NCBI GenBank assembly: GCA_012862575.1
Contig: BLSF01000034.1
Location: forward strand, 398,723-462,722
Length of the DNA stretch: 64,000 nucleotides
Source: Parietichytrium sp. I65-24A
Lineage: Eukaryota; Sar; Bigyra; Thraustochytrida; Thraustochytriidae
Direction: 5' to 3'
The translations under genes and the position numbers were made by a program. The first letter of the stretch is position 1. Every line of letters begins with the position of its first letter. Below are positions 10,205 to 20,272 of the stretch, one piece after another. Below the pieces are notes generated by a model. That model did not search any database. It was not told the origin of the DNA and saw nothing but the letters and a program-made list of their open reading frames with translations.

Positions 10205-11239
10205 ATGATTGGCGCGCAGGAGAAAGCGCGCGAGCTGGAGGTGAATGGTGTGGCTCTGCACGTTCTTCTACTGTCCGTGCGCAAGGAAAGCATGCGCGCG
10301 GAGGTGCTGGCGGCCAAGTCGCGTAACAACGGCGCTGTGGAGCTGGGTCAAGTCGGCGCGTTCGGCGGACGAGAACGGATCTTGGCGCTGTTCCAAGCGG
10401 ACCCGGAGATGGTGGACGTGGAGAGCGCCACGGAGCGCAAGGCGTTCGCGTGCTCGATGGCTGCGTGCCTGCCGTGCTGCTTGCCAGTGGCGCCGTGCAT
10501 GCTGGCCGAACTGGCGTTTCAGAACCGTGCCCGGAAGGCAAGCTATTACGTGGTCACCGACCTAGGTCTGTATTTGATTTTTGAAGAGTCTCGCAAGCCG
10601 GCGGCCGATGAGTATTGCTGTAATTATTATATCCTGGAGGCGCACAACCTGTTCATGAAGTGGAGCGATGTCGTCAAGGTCGAGCAGAGGGCTGACAAGA
10701 GTGCGATCACAATCTCTGGGACCGTGTATGCTCCTGAGCCCAACGTCCTCATGGAGAAGGTGACCTGGGTATGGTTTGTGAGAGAGTCTCGCGCTTGTGT
10801 CGACCTGATTAATCGCCGGGGATCGCTCGTTGCGGGACAGAACCCATCTGCACCTGCACCTGTGCGTTCGCCAGTCCAAAGCTTTGCTTCGGAACAGCAA
10901 GCTCCCCCGGTTGCGGACATTCTCCGTTTCAGATCCCTCGGAAACAGTACTATCGCCCCCTCGCCACCAGTCGTGAGAAGGGTCTTCGTAGCATCAGAGG
11001 GAAACCACTCGGTGGAAACCAACATCGAAAGTATTCTATTGCAGGGCGAAACGTCCTGGCCGGACTTTCTCGAGCTAGTCAGCGGAGCTCTGGGGATTCA
11101 AGGCATGGAGCAGCGGACCTTTTGGATTCGCAGAAGAGACTCACGCATTCAAGTGCACTCATGCGAAAGCTTGCGCACAAATGATTTGGTATTTGTCGCA
11201 CAACAGGAAACTGAGCCGACAAACCTGCAACTGCAGTGA
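10205..11239 (+). CDS. hypothetical protein with a Cys-rich motif and possible PH-like region
   Basis: 344 residues, single exon; I recognise no named family. Residues about 1-75 are helical and charged. A Cys-rich hydrophobic patch follows (CSMAACLPCCLPVAPCMLAE, about residues 80-99), a plausible membrane-association or palmitoylation site. Residues about 110-200 alternate in a beta-strand pattern (SYYVVTDLGLYLIFEES; SDVVKVEQRADKSAITISG), suggesting a PH-like or other beta barrel. A Pro/Ser-rich linker (about 210-265) leads to a C-terminal segment of mixed alpha/beta look ending in TNLQLQ. The start is an ATG closely following a stretch with no in-frame ATG. The nearest genes are the tRNA-Ala and RINT1 on the other strand. 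Function unknown; the domain remarks are inference. Confidence 0.75.
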   Translation: MIGAQEKARELEVNGVALHVLLLSVRKESMRAEVLAAKSRNNGAVELGQVGAFGGRERILALFQADPEMVDVESATERKAFACSMAACLPCCLPVAPCMLAELAFQNRARKASYYVVTDLGLYLIFEESRKPAADEYCCNYYILEAHNLFMKWSDVVKVEQRADKSAITISGTVYAPEPNVLMEKVTWVWFVRESRACVDLINRRGSLVAGQNPSAPAPVRSPVQSFASEQQAPPVADILRFRSLGNSTIAPSPPVVRRVFVASEGNHSVETNIESILLQGETSWPDFLELVSGALGIQGMEQRTFWIRRRDSRIQVHSCESLRTNDLVFVAQQETEPTNLQLQ

Positions 11240-11755
11240 TTCTGCAGATTGATGAGTAACGCACGAGAGTCTGACGGACATTCTAGTTGGGCAACTCTAT
11301 TTGGTTCAGCCAGGGGTTTGATAGAGAGCAATATCCATTGTATAGTCCTCTTGTTGGCGGCACTCAAAATGTATGACCTCTGTTTCCCCTGTATCGACTT
11401 TTCACTTATGATGTTTAATTTTTATATCGATATGTAAAACAACAAACGAAATGGTAAACTGATATCAAATAATTGTCCTCTGGGTCCAGCGATGCAGCCG
11501 ACTTTGTCACGCGATAGCGCAATGCTTTTTGTTCGAATCTTGTCACTGCGAGCCAGAACGATTACTAATTTTGTTCTTTTGTGCATTTTGTCCCCTACCG
11601 TCAAAAGCTATGCATGAAACAGATGCAAACAACAATGACAACCGAAATCGTCATGCTGCAAAGTAGAAACCAGTCAACGTGGAACAACGTTTGACTTCTT
11701 ACACTTCTTACTTTACTACCTCCTTGGACAGCATTAAAAAAAATAAAAATATAAG
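11240..11755. other. intergenic
   Basis: AT-rich spacer between the 10205 gene and the tRNA. It should contain the 3' end of the protein gene's transcript. No conserved feature is visible. Confidence 0.5.
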
Positions 11756-11869
11756 TGGAGACGTGGAGAATCGAACTCCAGACAATCTGAAACTATGTTT
11801 CAGTCTAGGTGAACTAACACCTCAACTTGCCATTGCAAATCAGACATGCTACCACTGCATCACGCCCCC
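11756..11869 (-). tRNA. tRNA-Ala(UGC) with a 42-nt intron
   Basis: Minus-strand reading from 11869 gives a full cloverleaf. The acceptor stem is GGGGGCG (11869-11863) with CGTCTCC (11763-11757), including a G3-U70 pair, the hallmark of tRNA-Ala. The D stem is ATGC/GCAT around loop AGTGGTA. The anticodon stem is TCTGA/TCAGA, and the loop TTTGCA carries anticodon TGC (11837-11835). The variable loop is TTGTC. The T stem is TGGAG/CTCCA with loop TTCGATT. The discriminator base is A (11756). The intron (11833-11792) follows position 37, the canonical eukaryotic site. CCA is not encoded, as usual in eukaryotes. The exact intron ends may shift by a base. All stems pair fully, apart from two G-U pairs in the acceptor. 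Confidence 0.93.
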
Positions 11870-12078
11870 ATTTGGTTACCAGGATGCTCAGGTGAGCAAA
11901 TATATTCTCTGCGTCACATGGTCTTGAGAAAATTACATCAGAGGTTTGTTTTGATTCATTGAGATTGATTGAGATTGATCTCAAGAAGAAGAAATTTGAC
12001 CACGACAGTGGGTGGGTGGGTGAGTGAGTGCAAGCTGTGAATTGACGATGACCAAAATACAAGATTGTTTCCGATTTT

Positions 12079-14682
12079 TTAGGCGCGCTGGACGTCTGCT
12101 CTGCAAGCAAGTACAAGCAAGACGTCTTGCGGAGAAAGCGCGGCGATTCCATAGCCTTCCTCGAGGATGTCGTATAGTTGCGTGCCCACAGGGCCATCCC
12201 GAGTCCCGTCCCAAGATGTCAACAACTTGCGAATGGCACTGCTTAGGGACATCAGGTTGTGAGCTGGCGCCGAAACCAACTTTCCGAGCTCTTTCAGCTT
12301 TCGGAAAAACTTGTTTTCCGGCCTCTTTGAGAACATTGCAAAGCAGGAGCACAGAGCTTCAAAATCTTTCACGAATCTTTGCCCGCCAGCAAAATTGAAC
12401 TTGCAAGACGACTCAAACAGAGCCTCCTCCAAAAATTGCGAAATGCGAGACGCCATCTTTGCAGCGGCAGCGTGAGCAAGTCTCGGGTGGAGCTTGGTTT
12501 CCAGGAGCCTGAGATAGGACGAAAGCAACTCAAGAGGTTCGGATATTTCAGGCGATTGAAAAGGCTCGAGATCGCCGGTATTGTACGCGCCTTGGCGGGC
12601 AGTCGTCGCAAAGGAGTCAGCAGACGACACGAATGCAGCCTTGAACGCGTCACAAACGTTTTCCAAGCTCTGATCAATGAAAGAACCAAGCCTGTCCATA
12701 CTGGGACCGAGCACGGAATCCGAGTTCGATGAACCAAGATCGGCGGATTTGGGCTGTTTTCCTGTGACAGTCTTGCGTGCAACCTTTACAGGCATCTGCA
12801 ACAAGCTACGAGTCAAGGATGCCGTCACGCGAGTAGCGCCCTTGAGTACATCAAGAGCGGCAGTCGTATCCATGCGCTTGCTTTCGCGAGCAGCAAACTG
12901 AGCTTCCCCGGCGTTCTCGCGGATATATTGCGAAACTTGAACATAGTTGGGCTCTAGCTGCCAATGATCCAGAACCGTTCGAGGATACTCAGCCCCATTC
13001 ACAAGCACGAGGTATTGTGCAAGTGTGGGCACGCTGCAAGTGTTTATGGAGCTAGGTGTGACGTTGAGTCGCTTCAGCCTGGACTCCAGCGTTGCACAGT
13101 ATTCTTCGATGAGTGGCAGCTCCACGAGTCTCACAAATACAAACTGCGACTCGATGCAGCGAATCGAAAAAGCCCTTTCAGCGACTGCTGACACTATTGA
13201 AATAAAGTGATCGCAGCACTCTGGTCGAGTGTAAGCTGCAAGTGTGCTGCTGTTCTCCGTGCCTTGCTTTGCCAGCGCAAAGGTCTCCTCCTCGGATATT
13301 CCTACCGTCTCATAAATCGTACGCCAGGCGGTCGTTTTTGCGAGCTCTTGACTGACGCGCTTCTTGGCGAATTCCAAGTCTGACTCCATCCACCGCAGGA
13401 AAATAGCCCTATCGGCACAGAAAAAGTCCAGGCATTTAGGCCATCGAGAGAGTACAGGTTCTGCAAACCAATCTTGAGCAGTTGTCACCTTCGCGTCGGC
13501 GCAATAGCTGTATGTCTCCAACAATTTCTTATCCAAAGCAAGAGCCTCGTCTACCGTGCTGCATACAAGGCGGTTCATCTGTGTGATTGTGGGCCACTTG
13601 GCCTCGTAATGGATGTGGAGCACTTTCACCAGGATACGAACAAAGTGAGCCAGCACATCGACGAACTGCCCAGGTAAGTACTGATGGACGTGCAGCTCTA
13701 CGATGGGCTGAATGTTGTCTACCAGAAACTCGCTGTGCTCCTTCACTGCCTGCAAAATAAAGTGATGATACCAGTCCGGCTGATCAACTCTGTTCGTCGC
13801 GCGCTCCCCGCTAAAGTGGTATCTAAAGCGCTGCACGATGGGCTTCACGAGCGCCTTGATGCACCAAAGCTCAAAGCTGACCTCCTTGCCCCGGGTAGGC
13901 AGCGCTACCACATCGGCCTCTGCGTCGAGCTGCAGCTGCGCCAGCTCACTCACGGCCTCTTTCAGCTCCGCAAGATTCTCGCCCGCCAGATTCAGCGTCG
14001 GATTATTCGCGGTGATAGGCCAGTCGATTCTGCGCAGGCAATCCTTCACGCGTAGCTCCATCCTCTTCCTCGCTATGCTCTCGCATTCCTCGATCTTGAG
14101 CGCCAGCGCTTTTCCCACATGTAAATCAGCAACCCCGCTCTCCTCCGTGAACGCGCGACATTCCCTCTGCATCTTTCGCATCTCGGCCAACGTTCTGGCC
14201 ATCTCCGATGTGGCATCCACCGCCGCTCCCGTCTCCTCGCCTTCAGCTGCGTCCCAAGCCAAAGTCTCCGCCATGGCCAACGCCCGGCCGCATTGCACGT
14301 ACGACCTGGCCCGCGCGAGCTCTTGCAACGCATCCAGCATGGGCTTGACTCGCTGCGCCAGCGGCCGAGCTTCTTCTCGCGATCGATTCACCTTCTCCAG
14401 CGCCGTTTCCGCATCCTGTCCTACGCTCCGAAGCCTTCGCACGTCCGCGTCCCGCTTCTCCAAAACTCCAACCCCAACGCCAACATCAACGTCAATGTCA
14501 ATGTCAATGTCAACGCCGCTCTCCATCGACCGCGCGAGTTCGGCATCCTTGCGGGCGTCGGCGAGCGCTCGAGAGATGGTCCCATCTTTGAGGCACTTTC
14601 GCCATGCTTCCAGCAGCGCCGCGTCCGAGTCATTGCCAACGTCCTCCAGCAGCAAAAGCGAGTCCAGCTCCGCGGCGGCCAT
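12079..14682 (-). CDS. RINT1/Tip20 family tethering subunit (Dsl1/NRZ complex)
   Basis: 867 residues in one exon. RINT1/Tip20 (MAG2 in plants) is part of the ER complex that tethers COPI vesicles returning from the Golgi and works with ER SNAREs. Family features: a coiled N-terminal third (about 90-230), the core motif FRYHFSGERATNRVDQPDWY, the region around WFAEPVLSRWPKCLDFFCADR and FLRWMESDLEFA, and a C-terminal stretch near CFAMFSKRPENKFFRKLKEL. The start is the ATG at 14682. Near residues 55-73 an Asp/Ile then Val/Gly repeat is encoded by a GTCAAT-type microsatellite, an unusual insertion. The gene is followed by the intron-bearing tRNA-Ala on the same strand. Partners ZW10/Dsl1 and NAG/Sec39 are not in the window. 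Confidence 0.9.
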   Translation of the reverse strand: MAAAELDSLLLLEDVGNDSDAALLEAWRKCLKDGTISRALADARKDAELARSMESGVDIDIDIDVDVGVGVGVLEKRDADVRRLRSVGQDAETALEKVNRSREEARPLAQRVKPMLDALQELARARSYVQCGRALAMAETLAWDAAEGEETGAAVDATSEMARTLAEMRKMQRECRAFTEESGVADLHVGKALALKIEECESIARKRMELRVKDCLRRIDWPITANNPTLNLAGENLAELKEAVSELAQLQLDAEADVVALPTRGKEVSFELWCIKALVKPIVQRFRYHFSGERATNRVDQPDWYHHFILQAVKEHSEFLVDNIQPIVELHVHQYLPGQFVDVLAHFVRILVKVLHIHYEAKWPTITQMNRLVCSTVDEALALDKKLLETYSYCADAKVTTAQDWFAEPVLSRWPKCLDFFCADRAIFLRWMESDLEFAKKRVSQELAKTTAWRTIYETVGISEEETFALAKQGTENSSTLAAYTRPECCDHFISIVSAVAERAFSIRCIESQFVFVRLVELPLIEEYCATLESRLKRLNVTPSSINTCSVPTLAQYLVLVNGAEYPRTVLDHWQLEPNYVQVSQYIRENAGEAQFAARESKRMDTTAALDVLKGATRVTASLTRSLLQMPVKVARKTVTGKQPKSADLGSSNSDSVLGPSMDRLGSFIDQSLENVCDAFKAAFVSSADSFATTARQGAYNTGDLEPFQSPEISEPLELLSSYLRLLETKLHPRLAHAAAAKMASRISQFLEEALFESSCKFNFAGGQRFVKDFEALCSCFAMFSKRPENKFFRKLKELGKLVSAPAHNLMSLSSAIRKLLTSWDGTRDGPVGTQLYDILEEGYGIAALSPQDVLLVLACRADVQRA
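14470..14517. repeat. coding microsatellite in RINT1 (CCAAC / GTCAAT units)
   Basis: Tandem AACGTCAATGTCAATG-like hexamers inside the RINT1 frame produce the acidic Asp/Ile/Val tract followed by Val/Gly. The unit length is a multiple of three, so copy changes keep the frame. The same GTCAAT hexamer forms an intergenic repeat near 46144-46169. Confidence 0.8.
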
Positions 14683-15572
14683 GTCCTTGACCGCTTGACC
14701 GATTGATCGATTGATCGATTGATCGACTCGAGATGAGCCCCGCCCGGAAATCTCACCGCGGATTTAGGCGGTCCCCGAGGACTCCAACCACGAATACAAG
14801 TACCTCGCCACTCTACCAGCGCACGCAACTTACGTCCGCACTGAAACGTGGATCGACAATGTGCGACGGAGAATGGGCATGTAAAGAGGTGAACGAGAGC
14901 GGGAGGTCTCGGTGCGAGAATCGGAGGGCGAAAGCGGCCGGCCGTAACGTCCGTAACATCCGCAACATCCGTAACGTCCGTAACGGCGAGCGGGCGCGGA
15001 GAGGATGGTGGATACGCGCCACGAGAGTTTGGGCGGCGGTAGGGTTGAGATAGGAGATACGCTAAGAGTTGGAGGCTTGCGATGGAGCTCAGTCATCATG
15101 AGCTCTCGATGTTGATGTTTGGTTGCCGACGATGGGTTCTAGTGCAGTGCTGTCGCTGTCGACGTTAAAAGAATACCGATCCCTTGCGCTGTTGGGTTTA
15201 GGGTTTATTTGACTGTTCAAGTAGAGAAATTGATGAAATTGAGGATGTGGAAACGTTGTCTGGATGGAAACGAGGGATGTCACTTGCAAACGGCTTGAGC
15301 GTGGCCGAGGGGGCAAGGGGAGCGCAGATTGGTTCGTAGTCGATCACGTTCTGCAGAGTGTGGGTCTGAGCTGCCCGAGCTGGGATTGATCGTTGCTGCG
15401 GACCTTCAAATCATCGAGTGTTGGAACTAGAACCGTCGTCAGCTTGTGGACAGAGCCGCCAGTGAGTCACGATGAATATAAGAAAGGGTTGGTGATTGGC
15501 GCCAGCCCCAAATCGGAAACGACGCTGGTGCTGTAGCGAAGGAAAGATTGGTCGGTAAAAGCTCGAAATGCG
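14683..15572. other. intergenic with a 9-bp repeat
   Basis: Upstream of RINT1 and downstream of the MFSD5-like gene, both minus strand. It contains GATTGATC repeats beside the RINT1 start (about 14700-14725) and five copies of CGTAACGTC/CGCAACATC at 14943-14985. No supported gene is seen. Confidence 0.5.
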
Positions 15573-17093
15573 TCATTGATTCAGGAGCGGTTCTTCCTGT
15601 GCTAGTCGTGCAGAACTGGTGAGTTTGCTGCAAAGAAGCAAGTGCAGGGCGAGCGCCATGAAGAGCAGCGCAGAGCAAATAGAAAAGGTGGCTGCGACCG
15701 AAAAGTTTCCGAGAAGGACAACAAGGACGATTCCGTTCAGCGGAACCCGAAAGAGGTTGTACATTCCAACTCGATACTTTTCAGCAACGAGTCTGCTCTT
15801 CAGGCTGCCCATGCAGGGATAGTACAGACCAACGCACACTTCAAAGAATAGGAATCCGATGTATTGCAGGTGCTTCGCGTCCTTCAGCCCGAGCAAGCCA
15901 GTAAGCGGACCCACTCCAAGGGCAATGCAAGACACGAGGAGAACCCCGACCAGAATGCCGTGCGGGGACCATCCCATCCGCGATACAATATCGAATAGCT
16001 GCGAGCCGAGCATGCAGGCGAGCATGAAGGTTGCAAATATTTTACCATATGGCGGCGCCGGCTCTCCTGCGAGGGCAGGAGTCCACATGAACACAAAGGA
16101 GTACATCGCGGCCTCGAAGAAACTCTGGACCAAGCCAATGAGCAAAATGACTACATTTTCTCGGATCGCGCGAAACGCTTCGATGATACTTGCGAAAAGG
16201 CTCTGGGAATCAGCACCTCCTCCAAAATTCTCTGTCCAAGTCGCGGAAATGAGAACGCATCCGCAAGAGAGGAACGCAATAGCCAAATCAAACGGGGCTG
16301 TGTACCCGCCCCAATACAACCCAGTGTTTCCAATCTCAGAAAACGCAAACGCTGAAGCTGCAACTTGGGCAATTAGACCGCAAACGATTGCCACGAAAGA
16401 ATTTGCAAAGACTCCAAGCGCCAAGGTCTCTGCAAGTGCCGCGCTACCCATTCTTCCAGAGTTAAACTCGCACACTAGCCAGGATTCGAACACAGACATC
16501 AGCAACGAAGTTGCTATGCCGCCCAGTATGCGGCCGAGGAGCAGAATGACCAGGTTTTCGGAGTGTTTAGTCAAGCAGGATACTATATACAAGAGCGCGT
16601 ACACCACCCCGAACTTCCTTCGACCGAATCGATCTGCCTGAGATCCAACAAAGGTCCCGGCTACCATGGACGACCCAAAACCTGCCACGAAAAGGAACGC
16701 AATGGTTTCGCGCTGAAAGCCGTACGCCTCGTAGAGCGCATATACATAAGGGCCTTGCAGCCAATCTCCGGCCATCATCGGGATATACACAAGCAAGTAT
16801 CTCAGCTGCAATGCGCCAACTTTCCCGTCAGCCTCAGTCTCAGCCTCAGCCTCATTCGCCCGGGTCCGGCGAAGCCGGCCAGGGAGACACGAAGCGATGA
16901 CGTCCTTCTGCGTCACAGTGGCCACCACCCCGGTGACTACCAAAGCGCACCAAAATGAGACTTGGTACAGCTGCGCTATTCCGGACTCCGCCATGGCGCC
17001 GCTCTCAGCCAGGGGCGCTGACAAATCTTCCTCTGCGGACATCTCTTCAAGACACCCTTCCACGACGCCAACGGCAACGTCACTTGCGGTCAT
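15573..17093 (-). CDS. major facilitator transporter, MFSD5 / molybdate-anion transporter family
   Basis: 506 residues with about 12 membrane helices. The sequence DWLQGPYVYALYEAYGF followed by the MFS motif GSQADRFGRRK is typical of the MFS_5 family, as are LLGRILGGIATSLLMSVFESW and, near the end, VCVGLYYPCMGSLKSRLV. Members from algae and humans mediate high-affinity molybdate uptake, so a plasma-membrane molybdate role is inferred. The start is the ATG at 17093 (MTASDVAVGVVEG); the frame continues 9 codons further without another ATG. The N-terminal 40 residues are acidic and unlike the short human N-terminus. It is a single exon. Confidence 0.85.
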   Translation of the reverse strand: MTASDVAVGVVEGCLEEMSAEEDLSAPLAESGAMAESGIAQLYQVSFWCALVVTGVVATVTQKDVIASCLPGRLRRTRANEAEAETEADGKVGALQLRYLLVYIPMMAGDWLQGPYVYALYEAYGFQRETIAFLFVAGFGSSMVAGTFVGSQADRFGRRKFGVVYALLYIVSCLTKHSENLVILLLGRILGGIATSLLMSVFESWLVCEFNSGRMGSAALAETLALGVFANSFVAIVCGLIAQVAASAFAFSEIGNTGLYWGGYTAPFDLAIAFLSCGCVLISATWTENFGGGADSQSLFASIIEAFRAIRENVVILLIGLVQSFFEAAMYSFVFMWTPALAGEPAPPYGKIFATFMLACMLGSQLFDIVSRMGWSPHGILVGVLLVSCIALGVGPLTGLLGLKDAKHLQYIGFLFFEVCVGLYYPCMGSLKSRLVAEKYRVGMYNLFRVPLNGIVLVVLLGNFSVAATFSICSALLFMALALHLLLCSKLTSSARLAQEEPLLNQ

Positions 17094-17381
17094 GTCACGC
17101 CAGCAGCGAGGACAGCCCAAGTCAAGATCGTTTCACAGTTCACATGGAGCACACACTGTGAAAAGTTTCTCTACGAAATGGCTATAACCTAATCTTGATC
17201 AAGACTAAAAACGTAAGTCACAGCTAGTTGCGAGAAGCGCTGGTGAGGGAAAAACAATACAAGAGCTCGGATGCGAGGGAATTGAAACGTAACGTAGAGG
17301 ATCAAAAAAGGAGGTTTGTTTTTCAGGATATCGCAAGTTTGCAGGTACAACAAGTCTGAGAAAAACGAAGAGTAGAACAGC

Positions 17382-18584
17382 TCAACCGTGAACACCGATA
17401 CCATCTCCCATCATCTTGTGCTGGCGCCAGCGGTTCTTGTTGAGCCAGTTGGTGGTTATGCCCATCTTGAGCCGCTGTGCCTTGTCCATGTTTGCCTTTC
17501 GCGACTGCTCGCGAGCAAGTGATTTGGTCATCCATGTTGGGCGGCCGCCGTTGTACATTGGGCGAGCCAGCGCACTGGAGTTGGACGAGTAGTCCACTCC
17601 GGCGCGCTTGCACATGAGCATTAGTCGCTCCTTCTGGTTTGCCTGCACAGCCAAGCTTTTCTCGTCCGAGCGGAGCCTCTGTTTGTACTCGAGCACAAAA
17701 TCTCTGTGGCCAATGACCTTGACTGATCCAGTGCTTGGATTGGTGATGCTGAGCTCACCAGAGTCCAGCAGCTCCACCTTGAGCTTCTCCTTGCGTTTGG
17801 AAGCGCCAGTCGCGCCGTCGGCAGTCTCGTCTTCATCATCGGATGCGAATCGCGCTTCGAGCTCGCTAAAGTCATAGAAATCTTCAAACTCCTCGTAGTC
17901 CTCCTCGTACTCCCATGATATTTTACAGTGAGACTTATCTCCCATGTGCATAATGTTCGCGCGAGCGCTCTTGAATGGTCTGTCGCAGAACAAGCAAACC
18001 TTGCCTGCAAGCGCCTTCTTGTTGCAATACTTGAAAAACCCTTCCAGATCCGTGCAAAACTCGATGTCCGGAACGGAAAACCCGAAGAACTTTTTCATGT
18101 ACAGCAAGTTGTCTTCGAACGACTCGGACACGTGCCCGTCCATAAAGCACACCTTGAAGTCCACTGGCTTCTTCATCTCCACCTCGTCCACCTCAAACGG
18201 GTTCACCAGCTCAGCCTCCTCGGAATCGTCCTCGGTCTCCATCTTTCCGCTTCCGGCGTTCATGCTCGCACTCGCATTCGCATTGACATTGGCATTCGCA
18301 TCTGTCTGCGGTGGCACCGGCATTTCTGCAGAGCTAGACTCTGGCAAATCCTCCACTCGCTTGGACTTTTTAATGTGCGACTTTCCTTTCACCTGCGCCG
18401 ACTTGGCATTCTCGCGTTCGGCCTGTATCTGCTGCAGCTTTTCGAACATGGCGAGCGGCACGGGCGGCAGCTTGGCCACTTTGCGCTTCAAATTGTACTT
18501 GTGCCACTCCGACTTGTAGTGTTCGTGCAGTTCATCGCGACTATTGAACTCCACTCCCGGCGCCGTCCAGCACTTGAGCGACAT
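17382..18584 (-). CDS. REI1/ZNF622-type 60S ribosome maturation factor
   Basis: 400 residues, one exon. REI1 proteins act in the cytoplasm late in 60S subunit assembly, helping release Arx1/Alb1 and probing the exit tunnel. Seen: the N-terminal family block EHYKSEWHKYNLKRKVAKLP; an acidic middle; a C2H2 finger CLFCDRPFKS...HMGDKSH; an acidic YEEFEDFYDF stretch; and a basic C-terminus with MGITTNWLNKN. The start is ATG 18584 (MSLKCWTAPGVEF). Oddity: the first finger lacks the second Cys of its CxxC pair (KCWTAPG), so zinc binding there is doubtful. It is transcribed away from VWA8. Confidence 0.9.
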   Translation of the reverse strand: MSLKCWTAPGVEFNSRDELHEHYKSEWHKYNLKRKVAKLPPVPLAMFEKLQQIQAERENAKSAQVKGKSHIKKSKRVEDLPESSSAEMPVPPQTDANANVNANASASMNAGSGKMETEDDSEEAELVNPFEVDEVEMKKPVDFKVCFMDGHVSESFEDNLLYMKKFFGFSVPDIEFCTDLEGFFKYCNKKALAGKVCLFCDRPFKSARANIMHMGDKSHCKISWEYEEDYEEFEDFYDFSELEARFASDDEDETADGATGASKRKEKLKVELLDSGELSITNPSTGSVKVIGHRDFVLEYKQRLRSDEKSLAVQANQKERLMLMCKRAGVDYSSNSSALARPMYNGGRPTWMTKSLAREQSRKANMDKAQRLKMGITTNWLNKNRWRQHKMMGDGIGVHG

Positions 18585-18667
18585 TCTGTCCACAGATCTT
18601 CCTTCCTTTCTGCCTCTCTGCCTTTGTTCCGTTGTTCCGTTGTTCCTTTGTTCTCCGAAAGACTTTG

Positions 18668-18733
18668 CTCCTGCTCGCGAAATGTATAGCCAATTCCTTT
18701 CTCCTGCTCGCGAAATGTATAGCCGATTCCTTT
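18668..18733. repeat. 33-bp direct repeat, two copies, upstream of REI1
   Basis: The copies at 18668-18700 and 18701-18733 differ by very few bases (AGCCAATT versus AGCCGATT, and the ends). Because it sits close to the REI1 start it may lie in the 5' untranslated region or core promoter. Confidence 0.8.
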
Positions 18734-19927
18734 TCTCCCTCTCTCTAAACTCTTCTCTTTTTCACTGTATGTATGTGCGTGTGTTGCGTGTGTTGTGTGT
18801 GTGTTGCGTGACAGGGCGCGCGAGTGGGAATCGCGGAATTTGGCGAGTCACAGCGCGTACACCTTGTTAGTTGTGGGACTGTCGCTTTCTCGCTTTCTCC
18901 TCACAGCACCCAACCAACCAAAATGGACTCTTAGCGTTGCTACGCGGGAGGCTACTGGAACCGGCTCGGAAATATTCTGCAAGACAGGGCTAGGCGAGGC
19001 TAAGGGATGGTTAGGGGAGTGGGGTAGGAGGTAGGAGGCGGTAGTAGCCGTGCGGGGGAGTGCGGAAAGAGAGGGAAAGAACCCGATTTGGAGAGATGGG
19101 AAAAGTTTGGGTTCTTTTTCTTTTTTTTAAAGAGCTGCGTGTGAGTGTTGGTTCCGAATGTAGGGATTGTGTGCTGATCGGGCGCCCGCGCTCTTTGAAT
19201 ACTTGATCCGCGCCCGAGGACGCAGCAAGCGCGCTTGTCCTTCCACTCACCAGGCTTTTACTACGGTTTATGCTGGTAAACGGTACCCCTCAGGGAGTCT
19301 GGAGAACCGACCGTTCGCGAATGATCCTTGAGTTCCCAATTGCTCGCGAACTGTTCGCCTCATTCCGTCCACACCTTTTGTTTTTTCGTTTTTCCCACTG
19401 AGAGAAAGGATACGGACTGCAAAACTTGAGAGTGAGTGAGCAAGTTTTTCTTTCGTTGAAGAGTTAGTTTGATCTTGATCAAAAGATAAAGTGAAATAAA
19501 ATGTAAAGAATCGAAAGAACGTTTCCAACATTCCATTCAATGAAATTCGTGGAAGAAGGTCCGTGCAATGCAAATCTATGCAACGTGAGATTCACGTGTC
19601 ACAATCGAAACTTGAACAACAGAAAAGAAACAGCTTCCTCTAACGAACAGTACAAGCAGCGTCAGTCCGCCTCCAGCAACTCGAGCAGAATAATTGATTA
19701 AAGTTACAGTCAATTTCGTCCACCTTTCACTGTAGTTCACATCACAATTCATGTCTTTTCTGAAAAAAGAGACCGTCAAGGTAAGCATTAGACTCGGTCG
19801 ACCCGACTTTTCATCAGTTGTCAATCAATCAAGCAATCAATCAACAATCTTGATCAATCTCAATCAACAAAGAAACCATCGAAGAAACGAGCAAGGAAGG
19901 ATAAAAGCGCAATAGGACTGAGTGAGT

Positions 19928-19961
19928 AAGTTGAGTGAGTGAGTGAGTGAGTGAGTGAGTG
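19928..19961. repeat. GAGT microsatellite
   Basis: About eight uninterrupted GAGT (TGAG) units about 310 bp upstream of the VWA8 ATG. Confidence 0.85.
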
Positions 19962-20272
19962 GAAAGACTTGCTTGAAGTACAAGTGACAGTCCCCCACCC
20001 ACTGATCCACCCACACAGTCTCTTTCAGTCCCTCAGTCCGTCAAGGCGCTGAGGAGCGCGGGAAGCAGTTGGGTCAAAGTCGATTTCCATCGACCGCTCA
20101 GAGTTCAGAGTTCGGGAGGACCGTCGATAGTACGCGCTTTGGCACTTGGTTTCGGTGTGGTTGGTCTAGTTGGGAAAGTCGGGAGCTGGAGATATCATAT
20201 CACTTTGCTCGCAACTTTGGTTGGGTCTGAGTGCGTGAGTGCGTGAGTGCTTGAGTGCGCGAGGTGGGCAAT

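Larger units (their letters stand above)
18585..20272. promoter_or_regulatory. divergent intergenic region between REI1 and VWA8
   Basis: No gene is supported in these 1.7 kb. It contains a 33-bp near-perfect direct repeat (18668-18700 and 18701-18733, core CTCCTGCTCGCGAAATGTAT) 84 bp upstream of the REI1 ATG, a GAGT microsatellite at about 19928-19961, and T- and CAATCAATC-rich stretches. Both flanking promoters must lie here. Confidence 0.5.

Noticed and set aside
13838-14698. 286-codon plus-strand frame antisense to RINT1
   Set aside because: It is a Ser/Ala-rich shadow of the RINT1 coding sequence.
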